47,885 nucleotides of DNA from Ruegeria spongiae (GCF_023502395.1 NZ_JAMFMB010000029.1:1-47885), one strand, 5' to 3'; shown: positions 31,358 to 40,473, counted from the stretch's first letter. Program-made: numbers and translations. Notes: a model not told the origin generated them from the letters alone.

Positions 31358-34300
31358 ATGGGTTTCCGGGTCTTTTCGGATCGTAAGCGTCCGGTGCATA
31401 TGGGGCCATACCCGCTGGAGCGGCTGGCGCGCGGGCCCAGACCAATGCGCTATGAACAGGTCCCCGAAATGGAGGGGCTCAGCTTCAGCAGGCCCGCGCA
31501 ACCGGAAAGCATCGTCAACGCCATGGGCGAGTTCCAGGCAATGTTGGATGCGATCCGGGTGGGGCAGGCAAACCCGGTGCGCTCGGACATCCCCGAAGAC
31601 CCGCTTGAACGGTCCAACCACCTGAAAGCCTTTGGCTATTTCAACGATGCCTCGATGATGGGCGTTGCACCTCTGGCGCCCGATGCCGTGTTGCCCACCC
31701 CGCGCCGCAACCCCGAGATTGACCGGCTGGCCGATGCCCTGAAGACCCGTCAGACCAAGACGCTGGCCTCGGGCATCGACATGATCATGGCCGATCTGAA
31801 AGAGGCGATGACGGCAGAGCCGACCTCAATCGACGGCCATACCAGCGCCATCGTCTTTCTGTATGAACATCACCGCGACCCGAAACCGGACGAGCCGGGC
31901 TGCGACTGGATCATTGATGCGCAGGATCACCGCGCCTGTCTGCGGGCCAGTGAGAACGCGGTGGTGATCGCGCAATATATCCGGCTGCTGGGATTTTCTG
32001 CGCGGGCACACAGCGTGACCACAAGTGATGTCGACCTTAACCGGCTGGCCGTTGCGGCGGGGCTGGCAACGGTCGGGGACGGGCACCTCAGCGCGCCCTG
32101 GCTGGGGCCGCGCTTTGGTCTGGCGGCGGTGAGCACGGATATGGATCTGGCCCATGACCTGCCACTCGCCCAGGAGCAACCCTGGCTAAAGGTGAACGGT
32201 CCGGGCTGGTGGCTGGGCACGCGCTCGGCCAAGTCGGCGCTGAACCGCGATCCTTATGCAAAGCGGCGCTATGTGGATGGGGCGCATCCGTTCGAGGATC
32301 TGAAACGGGTCGACAGGCCCACCACCTATATCGACGAGGCCAACGTGGCGCGGGTGCCCAAGCGCACCGACATGTTCGCGCGCGCGCTGTTCGGCGATAT
32401 GGGCAAGGCGCTGCAGGACGGGGCCAAGGGCGGAAAATACGTGATGAAATCGGCACCAAGCGCGGCGCAGCGGCGGGCACTGGGGGCGTTTGTACTTTTG
32501 CAGGACGGCGAAAGCGCGCGCGTGGCAAAGCTCACCGATGCTGCGCGCAACGCCGCCAATCTCAAGGCTGCCACCTATTTTCTGGGCGCTGACGCGGTGG
32601 GCCTGTCGCGCTGCCCGGACTGGGTGTGGTATTCGCATGACGCCACCGGCGAAGAGATCGTGCCGCCTCATGATCAGGCGATCAGCATGATCATCGATCA
32701 GGGCTATGAAACCATGGAAGGGTCCAGCGGCGACGACTGGATCGCGGTCAGCCAGTCCATGCGCGCCTATTTGCGGTTCTCGCTTCTGGGGGGCGTGATC
32801 GCCCAGCAGATCCGCAATCTGGGCTACAGGGCCCGTGCGCATACGGTGATGGATGGCGAAGTGCTGCAGCCGCCGCTGCTGCTGCTCAGCGGGCTGGGCG
32901 AGGTCAGCCGGATCGGCGAGGTGATCCTGAACCCCTATCTGGGGCCGCGGCTGAAATCGGGCGCGGTGACCACCGACATGCCGATGTCCCATGACAAGCC
33001 GATTGATTTCGGGCTGCAGAAATTTTGCGAAAGCTGCAACAAATGCGCCCGCGAATGCCCGTCGGGCGCGATCACCGCCGGGCCCAAGCGGATGTTCAAC
33101 GGCTATGAGATCTGGAAATCCGACAGCCAGAAATGCGCCACCTACCGGATCACCACCCCCGGCGGCGCCATGTGCGGGCGCTGCATGAAGACCTGCCCCT
33201 GGAACCTCGAGGGGATCTTCTCGGAACGGCCCTTCCGCTGGGCGGCGATGAACATCCCCGCTGCAGCGCCCGCACTGGCAAAGCTGGACGATGCGGTGGG
33301 CAACGGCGCGCTGAACGACACCAAGAAATGGTGGTGGGATATCGAACGCGGCGCGGATGGGGCGTTTCACCCGTCCGAACACCCATTGAACCGACGCGGA
33401 TTGCAGACCGATCTGGACCTGAAATTCGCGGATCAGACGCTGGCGGTCTACCCCGCACCGCTGGCGCCGCATCCCTGGCCCTATCCCTTTCCAATGGATC
33501 GCGAGGCCGGGATCGCGGCCTATGAGGCCCTGCTCAGCGCCGATGATTACAAGGCACGGCTGGCAAGAGGCGACAGCACGCCCGTCCACCGCTACACCAT
33601 TGATGGTGATGCTCCGGTCATGCAGGTCGCGGTGTCCAAAGTGCACAAGATGAGTGATGACGTGACCAAGTACGAGTTCTCGGCCATGGATGGCGCGCCG
33701 CTGCCGGACTGGTCCGCCGGGGCGCATCTGGACGTGCTGGTCGCGCCCGAATACCTGCGGCAGTATTCGATGTCGGGCGATCCCTCGAACCGGTCGACAT
33801 ACCAGATCGGTGTCTTGCGAGAGGAGGATGGCCGGGGCGGATCGGCGCTGTTGCACCGGATTTTCGACGAGGGACGCAAGGTCTTCATCTCAAAACCGAT
33901 CAACCATTTCGAACTGCAGGAAACGGCCACGCGGACCTTCCTGATGGGCGGTGGCATCGGCATCACGCCGATGATCGCCTTTGCCCACCGCCTGCACGAA
34001 CTGGGCGCGGAGTTCGACCTGCATTACTCCGCCAGCACGCGGGCATCTGCGGGCTATCTGGACGATCTGGCGGCAGCCCCCTGGGCGGACCGCGTGCATC
34101 TGCATATCTCGGATGAGGACACGCGGGCGGACCTGAGCGCGATCCTGTCCGGCTATCAGCCCGGATGGCATGTCTATACCTGCGGCCCAGACCGCTACAT
34201 GGAGGCGGTGATGCAGGCCGCCGAGGCACAGGGTTTCCCAGAAGAGGCGCGGCATCTGGAATATTTCTCGGTCCCGGAACAGCCCGAATACGAAAATCAC

Positions 34301-34564
34301 GACTTTACCGTGAAACTGGCCCGCTCGGGGCGGGAATTCCTTGTGCCGCAGGACAAGGATGCCGCGCAGGTTCTGGTCGAGAACGGCATTCATGTGGATG
34401 TGAAATGTTCCGACGGCATCTGCGGTGTGTGCAAATGCGCGCTGATCTCGGGCGCGGTCGAGCATCGCGATTTTGTTCTGTCGGCCAAGCAGCGCGACGG
34501 GGCGATCATCCTGTGCCAGTCCCGTGCGGCCGAGCCCGGCGGTGTGGTCGAGATCGATCTCTGA
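31358..34564 (+). CDS. Self-sufficient catabolic reductive dehalogenase fused to an NAD(P)H-dependent flavin/2Fe-2S reductase
   Basis: A 1068-residue cytoplasmic enzyme. Residues 1-700 form a cobamide-dependent RdhA-type catalytic half with an apparent internal duplication (AQYIRLLGFSARAHS and AQQIRNLGYRARAHT), then two 4Fe-4S sites: C557-x2-C560-x2-C563-x3-C567P and C606-x2-C609-x3-C613P. Residues 740-1068 are a phthalate-dioxygenase-reductase-like module with RQYSM, GGGIGITP, CGP and a plant-type 2Fe-2S site C1017-x4-C1022-x2-C1025, C1053. It has no Tat signal and no RdhB anchor, as in the oxygen-tolerant BhbA/NpRdhA group, which removes halogens, such as bromine from bromophenols. GAGGAGG precedes the ATG. 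The substrate is unproven. Confidence 0.9.
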   Translation: MGFRVFSDRKRPVHMGPYPLERLARGPRPMRYEQVPEMEGLSFSRPAQPESIVNAMGEFQAMLDAIRVGQANPVRSDIPEDPLERSNHLKAFGYFNDASMMGVAPLAPDAVLPTPRRNPEIDRLADALKTRQTKTLASGIDMIMADLKEAMTAEPTSIDGHTSAIVFLYEHHRDPKPDEPGCDWIIDAQDHRACLRASENAVVIAQYIRLLGFSARAHSVTTSDVDLNRLAVAAGLATVGDGHLSAPWLGPRFGLAAVSTDMDLAHDLPLAQEQPWLKVNGPGWWLGTRSAKSALNRDPYAKRRYVDGAHPFEDLKRVDRPTTYIDEANVARVPKRTDMFARALFGDMGKALQDGAKGGKYVMKSAPSAAQRRALGAFVLLQDGESARVAKLTDAARNAANLKAATYFLGADAVGLSRCPDWVWYSHDATGEEIVPPHDQAISMIIDQGYETMEGSSGDDWIAVSQSMRAYLRFSLLGGVIAQQIRNLGYRARAHTVMDGEVLQPPLLLLSGLGEVSRIGEVILNPYLGPRLKSGAVTTDMPMSHDKPIDFGLQKFCESCNKCARECPSGAITAGPKRMFNGYEIWKSDSQKCATYRITTPGGAMCGRCMKTCPWNLEGIFSERPFRWAAMNIPAAAPALAKLDDAVGNGALNDTKKWWWDIERGADGAFHPSEHPLNRRGLQTDLDLKFADQTLAVYPAPLAPHPWPYPFPMDREAGIAAYEALLSADDYKARLARGDSTPVHRYTIDGDAPVMQVAVSKVHKMSDDVTKYEFSAMDGAPLPDWSAGAHLDVLVAPEYLRQYSMSGDPSNRSTYQIGVLREEDGRGGSALLHRIFDEGRKVFISKPINHFELQETATRTFLMGGGIGITPMIAFAHRLHELGAEFDLHYSASTRASAGYLDDLAAAPWADRVHLHISDEDTRADLSAILSGYQPGWHVYTCGPDRYMEAVMQAAEAQGFPEEARHLEYFSVPEQPEYENHDFTVKLARSGREFLVPQDKDAAQVLVENGIHVDVKCSDGICGVCKCALISGAVEHRDFVLSAKQRDGAIILCQSRAAEPGGVVEIDL

Positions 34565-34632
34565 GCGCAGGCCATTCCCCCTTGGCCCCGCATCGGTGTC
34601 GCTCTACGGTTCCACGGCACAGGGAGAAATGC

Positions 34633-35406
34633 ATGATCGACTGGGACGACGCCTTTGACAATTCCAGCTATGTGCCGGGGTCTGCGGCGCTGCCCGCGCG
34701 CTGGGCAGGCGAAGCGGCAGCGTTTCGCGCGCGGCGCGGCGAGATCGACATTGCCTATGGCGACGGGCCACGCAACCGCATGGACCTCTTTCGCCCCGAC
34801 GGGGCCTGTGCGGGCTTGGTTGTCTTTGTCCATGGCGGCTACTGGCACATGCTGGACAAGAACTATTGGTCGCATCTTGCCCACGGCCCGCTGTCGCGCG
34901 GCTGGGCGATGGCGATCCCCAGCTACACGCTCGCGCCCGAGGTACGCCTGACGGCGATCGCACGCGAGATTGCGGCGGCGGTGAACGCCGCCGCTGAACG
35001 GGTCGCGGGGCCGGTGCGACTGGTCGGGCATTCGGCGGGCGGCCATCTGATCTCGCGCCTGGCCTGCGCCGACAACGCGGTGACCGCGCGGCTGGACCGG
35101 GTGCTGTCGGTCAGCGGCATCCACGATCTGCGCCCGCTGCTGCACACACGCATGAACGACGTGCTGGGGCTGGACGCGCCCGAGGCCGAGGCGGAAAGCC
35201 CGGCGCTGCATCGCCCTCGCAAAGGCGTGCAGGCCCGGTTCTGGGTCGGCGCGCTCGAGAGGCCCGAACTGATCCGCCAGACCCGGTTGATCGCGGAAAA
35301 CTGGCAGGCCCCGAATGTCTTTGAGCAGGGTCAGGACCATTTCTCGGTGATCGAAGGGCTGGGCTGCCCCGATGCCCCTCTGCTGCAGGCCCTGCTGGAC
35401 GGGTGA
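34633..35406 (+). CDS. Alpha/beta hydrolase, kynurenine-formamidase-like
   Basis: A 257-residue hydrolase with the oxyanion-hole motif HGGYW (67-71) typical of kynurenine formamidase-like enzymes, the nucleophile elbow GHSAGGH (S134), and a C-terminal QDHFSVIEGL with the catalytic H236. MDLFRP and YTLAPEVRL are also family-like. It lies 68 bp after the dehalogenase gene on the same strand with an AGGGAG site upstream, so it may be cotranscribed and act on the dehalogenation product or an ester/amide precursor. That link is inference; no other tryptophan-catabolism gene is nearby. Confidence 0.8.
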   Translation: MIDWDDAFDNSSYVPGSAALPARWAGEAAAFRARRGEIDIAYGDGPRNRMDLFRPDGACAGLVVFVHGGYWHMLDKNYWSHLAHGPLSRGWAMAIPSYTLAPEVRLTAIAREIAAAVNAAAERVAGPVRLVGHSAGGHLISRLACADNAVTARLDRVLSVSGIHDLRPLLHTRMNDVLGLDAPEAEAESPALHRPRKGVQARFWVGALERPELIRQTRLIAENWQAPNVFEQGQDHFSVIEGLGCPDAPLLQALLDG

Positions 35407-35493
35407 TATCCGCCGTCGGACCGCATCATTGCTCCCTTCTGGTGCAAAAAAGTGACGTTTCAAAAAATGCGACTTGGCAGGCGCGCTGTGATT

Positions 35494-35514
35494 TGAACAA
35501 TTTGAGGTTGTTCA
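35494..35514. repeat. Inverted repeat before the patatin gene
   Basis: TGAACAA and TTGTTCA, perfect 7-bp arms 7 bp apart, end 13 bp before the patatin start codon and adjoin its ribosome site. It could be an operator or an RNA hairpin affecting translation. Confidence 0.4.
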
Positions 35515-35527
35515 CGCAGGAGGGGAC

Positions 35528-36670
35528 ATGCGCCGACTGATTCAGATCTCCGGGATCGCAACACTCTGTTTGTTTGCGGCAATTCTGCTCTATGGGCTGA
35601 GCGCGCTTGTCTATAATCGCCATCTGGTCGCATACGAGATCGAGGTCGAGGGCTGGCCCGAGGCGGAGGCGTTCAGCGCACCGGCGGCCTGGCACACCGA
35701 TCATCCCAGGCGCGCGCGCATCCTGGCGCTGGAAGGCGGCGCGATGTTCGGCCTTGCCGAGCTTGAGGTTCTCAAGGCGCTCGAAGAGAAGTCCGGCAAG
35801 CGGATCTACGAGATGTTCGATTTCGTGGCGGGCGCGTCGACAGGGGCCGTCATCAGCGCATTGTTGTTCTATCCCGATCCGGACACCGGCGAACCGATGA
35901 CCGCCGCAGAGGCCATCGACGCCTATACGCGCTTTGGTGCCGATGTGCTGGAAACCCCGCTCTACCACAAGTTCCTGACCGGGGGCGGGCTGTTCGGCCC
36001 GCTGATCCGCAACAAAGGACGGATCGAAGTGGCGAACAGGTTGCTTGGTGACGGGCAGTTCAACGATCTGTTGCGCCCGGCCATGTTTCCGGCCTTTTCG
36101 CAGCAGAGCAATGGGCTGACGGTCTTTCGCAACTGGGATGGGGTCGAGGGCAACATGTACCTGCGTTCGCTGGTGACCGGGGTCACAAGCGCGCCGATCT
36201 ATTTTCCCGCTATCGTCTTTTCCGGTGCCCATGCGGACGGGCATTTCATAAGCGATCCGGCGATGATCCTGAATGCTCCCGGCGAAATAGCCTATCTGCA
36301 TGCCCGCACCCACCTGCCCGAGGCCGAGGAATTCGTGGTCGTGTCGCTCGGCACCGTCAGAAATCAGTCGATCTCGGGCGAGATTGCCGAGCAGGGCGGT
36401 TTGATCCAGTGGTTCAAACCGATGATGCGCATGGTGTTCCGGGGCGAGGCAAGCGTCAGCGCGCATGCGCTCAAGCGCCATTCGGGCTTTGACTCGACGA
36501 TTGACCTGCAGGCCTTCATTCTCGCCCCGGAGGAGCCCGCTGAGGTGAACGAATTCGACCCGTCGCCGACAGGCCTCGAAACCATCCGCAAGACCGGACA
36601 GCAGTTTGTTGCCGACAATCAGGCGATCCTCGACAAGATCGTCGGGATTCTGGCGGCCCCTACAGGCTGA
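35528..36670 (+). CDS. Patatin-like phospholipase with an N-terminal membrane anchor
   Basis: A 380-residue patatin-family lipid acyl hydrolase. A single hydrophobic helix (ISGIATLCLFAAILLYGLSAL, about 8-28) anchors or exports it. The patatin core then shows the glycine-rich oxyanion segment LALEGGAMFG, the nucleophile GASTG with S104, and the dyad aspartate D243 in ISDPA, where the usual DG[GA] reads DPA. Motif order and spacing are normal. GCAGGAGGGG precedes the ATG. It is flanked by 121 bp and 199 bp of non-coding DNA, so it is probably monocistronic; neither neighbour suggests a substrate. A role in membrane lipid turnover is likely. Confidence 0.83.
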   Translation: MRRLIQISGIATLCLFAAILLYGLSALVYNRHLVAYEIEVEGWPEAEAFSAPAAWHTDHPRRARILALEGGAMFGLAELEVLKALEEKSGKRIYEMFDFVAGASTGAVISALLFYPDPDTGEPMTAAEAIDAYTRFGADVLETPLYHKFLTGGGLFGPLIRNKGRIEVANRLLGDGQFNDLLRPAMFPAFSQQSNGLTVFRNWDGVEGNMYLRSLVTGVTSAPIYFPAIVFSGAHADGHFISDPAMILNAPGEIAYLHARTHLPEAEEFVVVSLGTVRNQSISGEIAEQGGLIQWFKPMMRMVFRGEASVSAHALKRHSGFDSTIDLQAFILAPEEPAEVNEFDPSPTGLETIRKTGQQFVADNQAILDKIVGILAAPTG

Positions 36671-36869
36671 AAGGCCGGTTCGGGCAGCCAAAGGCGCGCG
36701 GGCAACCAGCGGCACGGTCGAATTTGGCACGTGACCTGATAGCGTCTGACAAAAACCACCCTGAGGGTGTGATTTTCCGGTGTTCCGATGATGGACGAGG
36801 GCCGGTTGCTGCACTAACGTCCCGGCAAGAGCCCAGCGACTCTCATTTCAGGACATGCGAGGTAGACAG

Positions 36870-37736
36870 ATGGATTATCACAGCCCTGCCAGTTTCACCG
36901 AAGCCTCGGCACTGGCCGCCGCGACAACGGGCGTCACCCGTTTCCTCGCTGGCGGAACTGATGTTCTGGTGCAATTGCGCTCGGATATGGTGACGCCCGA
37001 TCTGCTGATCGACATCAAGAAGATCGACGGTGTCAGCGACATCACCCGTACCTCGGATGGCGGCTGGACCCTCGGGGTTGCGGTGACCGGTGCCGAGATG
37101 AGCGAGCATGGCGAACTGGGCCGTGACTGGCCCGGCATCGTCGAGGCGATGGATCTGATCGGCTCGACCCAGGTGCAGGGGCGCGCGACGCTTGTGGGCA
37201 ACCTGTGCAACGGATCGCCGGCGGCGGATTCGGTGCCGGCGATGATCGCGGCGGGCGTGACCGTCTCTGTCACTGGTCCGGACGGAGAGCGGACCGTGCC
37301 GGTCAAGGACATTCCGACCGGGCCCGGCAGAACCTCGCTGGCGAAGGGCGAAGTGATCTCGGCGGTGAACATTCCGCCGCGCGGGCCGAACGGCGGCGAC
37401 GCCTATCTGCGCTTCATCCCGCGCACCGAAATGGATATTGCGGTGGTCGGTTGCGGCATCAGCCTGCGGGTCGATGGCGATACGGTGAGTGAAGCGCGGG
37501 TGTCGCTGGGTGCGGTGGCGCCCACGGTGCTGCTGGTCGAGGAGTGCGCCAAGGCGATCATCGGCACCGCGCTGGATGACGCGGCGCTGGATGCACTGGC
37601 GGCAGCGGCATCGGCAGCCTGCAACCCGATTGATGACAAACGCGGCACGATTGCGTTCCGCACCGAAGTGGCCGGGGTTCTGGCCAAGCGCGCGGCAAAA
37701 ATCGCCTATGCCCGTGCGAAGGGAGAGCAAGCATGA
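36870..37736 (+). CDS. Molybdenum hydroxylase, FAD-binding medium subunit
   Basis: A 288-residue CoxM/CutM-type subunit that carries FAD in a xanthine-dehydrogenase-family hydroxylase. Two flavin-binding signatures are visible: FLAGGTDVLVQLR near the start and ATLVGNLCNGSPAAD in the middle. The C-terminal CO-dehydrogenase flavoprotein domain follows (RFIPRTEMDIAVVGCG). The ATG at 36870 is chosen for the GAGG site. It is the first gene of an operon in the order FAD, 2Fe-2S, Mo subunit, MoaD-like; its last four bases overlap the 2Fe-2S gene. The preceding 199-bp gap holds only a weak CACCC-TGA-GGGTG hairpin near 36757. Confidence 0.9.
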   Translation: MDYHSPASFTEASALAAATTGVTRFLAGGTDVLVQLRSDMVTPDLLIDIKKIDGVSDITRTSDGGWTLGVAVTGAEMSEHGELGRDWPGIVEAMDLIGSTQVQGRATLVGNLCNGSPAADSVPAMIAAGVTVSVTGPDGERTVPVKDIPTGPGRTSLAKGEVISAVNIPPRGPNGGDAYLRFIPRTEMDIAVVGCGISLRVDGDTVSEARVSLGAVAPTVLLVEECAKAIIGTALDDAALDALAAAASAACNPIDDKRGTIAFRTEVAGVLAKRAAKIAYARAKGEQA

Positions 37737-38212
37737 GCAAACTGCACGTATCCACCACCGTGAACGGGGACTCGGTCGAGTTTCTCTGTGATCCACGCGA
37801 GACGCTGCTGGATTGTCTGCGTGACAAGCTGAACCTGACCGGCGCCAAGGAGGGCTGCGGCACCGGCGATTGCGGAGCCTGTTCCGTCACCGTCGATGGG
37901 CGTCTGGTCTGCTCCTGCCTGATGCTGGGCGTTGAGGCGGACGGCAAGGACATCGCCACCGTCGAAGGCATGGCCGAGGGCGAAGAGCTGCATCCGCTGC
38001 AGCAGAAGTTCATCGAATATGCCGCGCTGCAATGTGGGATATGCACGCCGGGCGTTCTGGTCGCGGCCAAGGCGCTGCTGGAAAAGAACCCCGATCCGAC
38101 CGAAGAAGAGGCCCGGTACTGGCTGGCGGGCAATCTCTGCCGGTGTACGGGATATGACAAGATCATCCGCGCCGTGATGGACACGGCGGCGGACATGCGG
38201 GAGGCTTCGTAA
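37733..38212 (+). CDS. Molybdenum hydroxylase, 2Fe-2S small subunit
   Basis: A 159-residue CoxS-type subunit that passes electrons from the molybdenum centre to FAD. The N-terminal plant-type 2Fe-2S site is in KEGCGTGDCGACSVTVDG (C42, C47, C50) with C62, and the C-terminal helical cluster domain has QCGICTPG and CRCTGYDKI. Length and motif order are standard for the family. The start codon overlaps the FAD subunit stop (ATGA), and its TAA shares one base with the next ATG (TAATG), so the three subunits are translated together in fixed ratio. Confidence 0.93.
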   Translation: MSKLHVSTTVNGDSVEFLCDPRETLLDCLRDKLNLTGAKEGCGTGDCGACSVTVDGRLVCSCLMLGVEADGKDIATVEGMAEGEELHPLQQKFIEYAALQCGICTPGVLVAAKALLEKNPDPTEEEARYWLAGNLCRCTGYDKIIRAVMDTAADMREAS

Positions 38213-40473
38213 TGGCACTCGACGATCAGAAATCCGTCTTCAAATTCGTGGGCACACGCCCTGATCGCCCCGATGGGCTGGACAAGGTCACGGGGCGGGC
38301 GAAATTCGGCGCGGATGTCTCGGCGGCGGGGATGCTGCACGGCGCGATCCTGCGCTCGCCCCACGCCCATGCGCGGATCGTGAAGATCGACGCCTCGAAG
38401 GCTCAGGCGCATCCGGACGTGAAGGCGGTGGTCACCCGCGCCGATTTCTCCGACAAGGTGCCGTTCAAACCCGGGCTCGCGGGCGAGTTCTGGAACGTGC
38501 TGGAAAATGTCATGGCTGGCGACAAGGCGCTTTATGACGGGCATGCGGTGGCGGCTGTGGCCGCGACCTCGGCGCTGGCGGCGCGCGATGCGCTCAAGCT
38601 GATCGAGGTCGACTATGAGGTGCTGCCCCATGTCACCGATGTGGACAAGGCGATGGCAGCAGACGCGCCGGTGATCCGTGAGGGGGCCGCCGATTACTCG
38701 GTGCCCGAGGGCCTGCATCCCAACGTCGTGCGCTATCACGAGAGCGGGCATGGCGATGTCGAGGCAGGGTTTGGTGAGGCCGATCTGGTGGTCGAGGACA
38801 GTTTCACCACCGAAGCCACCCATCAGGGCTATATCGAACCGCATGCCTGCCTCGCCCAGCTTGGCGCCGACGGCAAGGGCGAGCTGTGGTGCACCACGCA
38901 AGGCCACTGGATCGCGCAGAAAACCTGCGCCGCGCTTCTGGGGATCGAGACCGCACAACTGCGCGTGACGGCCTCGGAAATCGGCGGCGGGTTCGGTGGC
39001 AAGACCACCGTATTTATCGAGCCGGTGGCGCTGGCGCTCAGCCGCAAGGCCAACCGCCCCGTCAAGATCGTGATGAGCCGGTCCGAGGTGTTCCGCGCCA
39101 CCGGGCCGACCTCTTCGGCGTCGATGGATGTCAAGATCGGCATGAAAAAGGACGGGTCCATTACCGCCGCGCAGGGCATCTTTCGCCTGCAGGGCGGTGC
39201 CTTTCCCGGCGCGCCGGGTGACATGACTGCGATGTGCGCCTTTGCGCCCTACAACCTGACCAATGTGCGGCAGGTGGGTTATGATGTGATGGCCAATCGT
39301 CCGAAACAGGCCGCCTATCGCGCGCCGGGCGCGCCGATGGGGGCGTTTGCGGTTGAATCGGTGCTGGACGAGCTGTGCAACCAGCTTGGGCTGGATCCGG
39401 TCGAAGTGCGGCTGAAAAACGCCGCGCATGACGGCAGCAAGGCCAGCTATGGCCCGACCTACGATCAGATCGGTCTGGTGAAAACGCTGGAAGAAGCCAA
39501 GGCGCATCCGCATTACGCAGCCCCGCTGAAGCCGGGGCAGGGGCGCGGGATCTCCTGTGGCTTCTGGTTCAATCATGGCGGCGAGACCAGCGTTTCGCTG
39601 GCTCTGTCCGAGGATGGCTCGGCACAACTGATGGTCGGCACACCCGATATCGGCGGCTCGCGCGCCTCGATGGCGCTGATGGCGGCCGAGGTGCTGGGTA
39701 TTCCCTATGAGAACATCCGCGTGACTGTCGCGGACACCGCGACGCTGGGTTACAACGACGTGAGCCATGGCAGCCGGGTGACCTATGCCAGCGGTCTGGC
39801 CACGATCAAGGCGGCCCGGCATGCGGTCGAACGGCTCTGCGCGCGGGCGGCGGCCAAATGGGGCATCCCGGAGGATGCGGTGAAATGGGAAGATGGCTGC
39901 GCGGTGCCTTCGGGGCCGAACGCGGGCGATTTCGACCCGCTGCCGCTGGCTGACATCACCGCCAATATGGGCGCGACCGGCGGGCCGATCTCGGGCCATT
40001 TCGAAGCGACGCCGGAAGGGGCGGGCGTGTCCTTCGGCACCCATATCGTCGATGCCGAGGTTGACCCGGAGACCGGCAAGACCGCGATCACCCGCTACAC
40101 GGTCATCCAGGACGCCGGCAAGGCGATCCACCCGGCTTATGTGGAGGGCCAGTATCAGGGCGGTGCCGCGCAGGGTATCGGCTGGGCGCTGAACGAGGAA
40201 TATATCTATGGCGAGGACGGGCGGCTGCAGAACTCGATCTTCCTCGATTACCGCATCCCCGTCGCCAGCGATCTGCCAATGATCGACACGGTCATCGTCG
40301 AGGTGCCGAACCCCGGCCACCCCTTCGGTGTGCGCGGAGTGGGCGAAACCGGCATCGTGCCACCGCTGGCAGCCATCGCCAATGCGGTTTCAAACGCCGC
40401 GGGTGTGCGAATGCGCGACCTGCCGATGTCACCGCCGCGCATTCTGGCGGCGCTGAAGGCCCGTGACGGTTAA
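38212..40473 (+). CDS. Molybdenum hydroxylase, large molybdopterin-cytosine-dinucleotide subunit
   Basis: A 753-residue catalytic subunit of the xanthine oxidase family. The N-terminal domain begins KFVGTRPDRPDGLDKVTGRAKF; the molybdenum domains carry GGGFGGKT, AYRAPGAPMGAF (368-379) and the catalytic glutamate E712 in GVGETG. Form I CO dehydrogenase has a cysteine in AYRCSFR; here that position is A371, so this is not a CO dehydrogenase of that type. Hydroxylation of an aromatic heterocycle, an aldehyde or a similar compound is likely, but the substrate cannot be named. The MoaD-like gene overlaps its last 11 bases. Confidence 0.92.
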   Translation: MALDDQKSVFKFVGTRPDRPDGLDKVTGRAKFGADVSAAGMLHGAILRSPHAHARIVKIDASKAQAHPDVKAVVTRADFSDKVPFKPGLAGEFWNVLENVMAGDKALYDGHAVAAVAATSALAARDALKLIEVDYEVLPHVTDVDKAMAADAPVIREGAADYSVPEGLHPNVVRYHESGHGDVEAGFGEADLVVEDSFTTEATHQGYIEPHACLAQLGADGKGELWCTTQGHWIAQKTCAALLGIETAQLRVTASEIGGGFGGKTTVFIEPVALALSRKANRPVKIVMSRSEVFRATGPTSSASMDVKIGMKKDGSITAAQGIFRLQGGAFPGAPGDMTAMCAFAPYNLTNVRQVGYDVMANRPKQAAYRAPGAPMGAFAVESVLDELCNQLGLDPVEVRLKNAAHDGSKASYGPTYDQIGLVKTLEEAKAHPHYAAPLKPGQGRGISCGFWFNHGGETSVSLALSEDGSAQLMVGTPDIGGSRASMALMAAEVLGIPYENIRVTVADTATLGYNDVSHGSRVTYASGLATIKAARHAVERLCARAAAKWGIPEDAVKWEDGCAVPSGPNAGDFDPLPLADITANMGATGGPISGHFEATPEGAGVSFGTHIVDAEVDPETGKTAITRYTVIQDAGKAIHPAYVEGQYQGGAAQGIGWALNEEYIYGEDGRLQNSIFLDYRIPVASDLPMIDTVIVEVPNPGHPFGVRGVGETGIVPPLAAIANAVSNAAGVRMRDLPMSPPRILAALKARDG

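Noticed and set aside
32186-33856. A 556-codon open frame antisense to the dehalogenase
   Set aside because: The plus-strand dehalogenase has all its cofactor motifs in frame; the reverse reading shows none.
36726-36741. A sigma54-like TGGCACG-N4-CTGAT element before the molybdenum hydroxylase operon
   Set aside because: The -12 GC is missing (CTGAT instead of TTGCW) and no enhancer-binding regulator is nearby.
37558-40320. A very long open frame (about 920 codons) antisense to the molybdenum hydroxylase genes
   Set aside because: It is a by-product of GC-rich codon usage in the three real genes on the other strand; its translation has no domain pattern and no ribosome site.
38212-40473. 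Naming the large subunit as aerobic CO dehydrogenase CoxL
   Set aside because: The diagnostic AYRCSFR loop is AYRAPG here.
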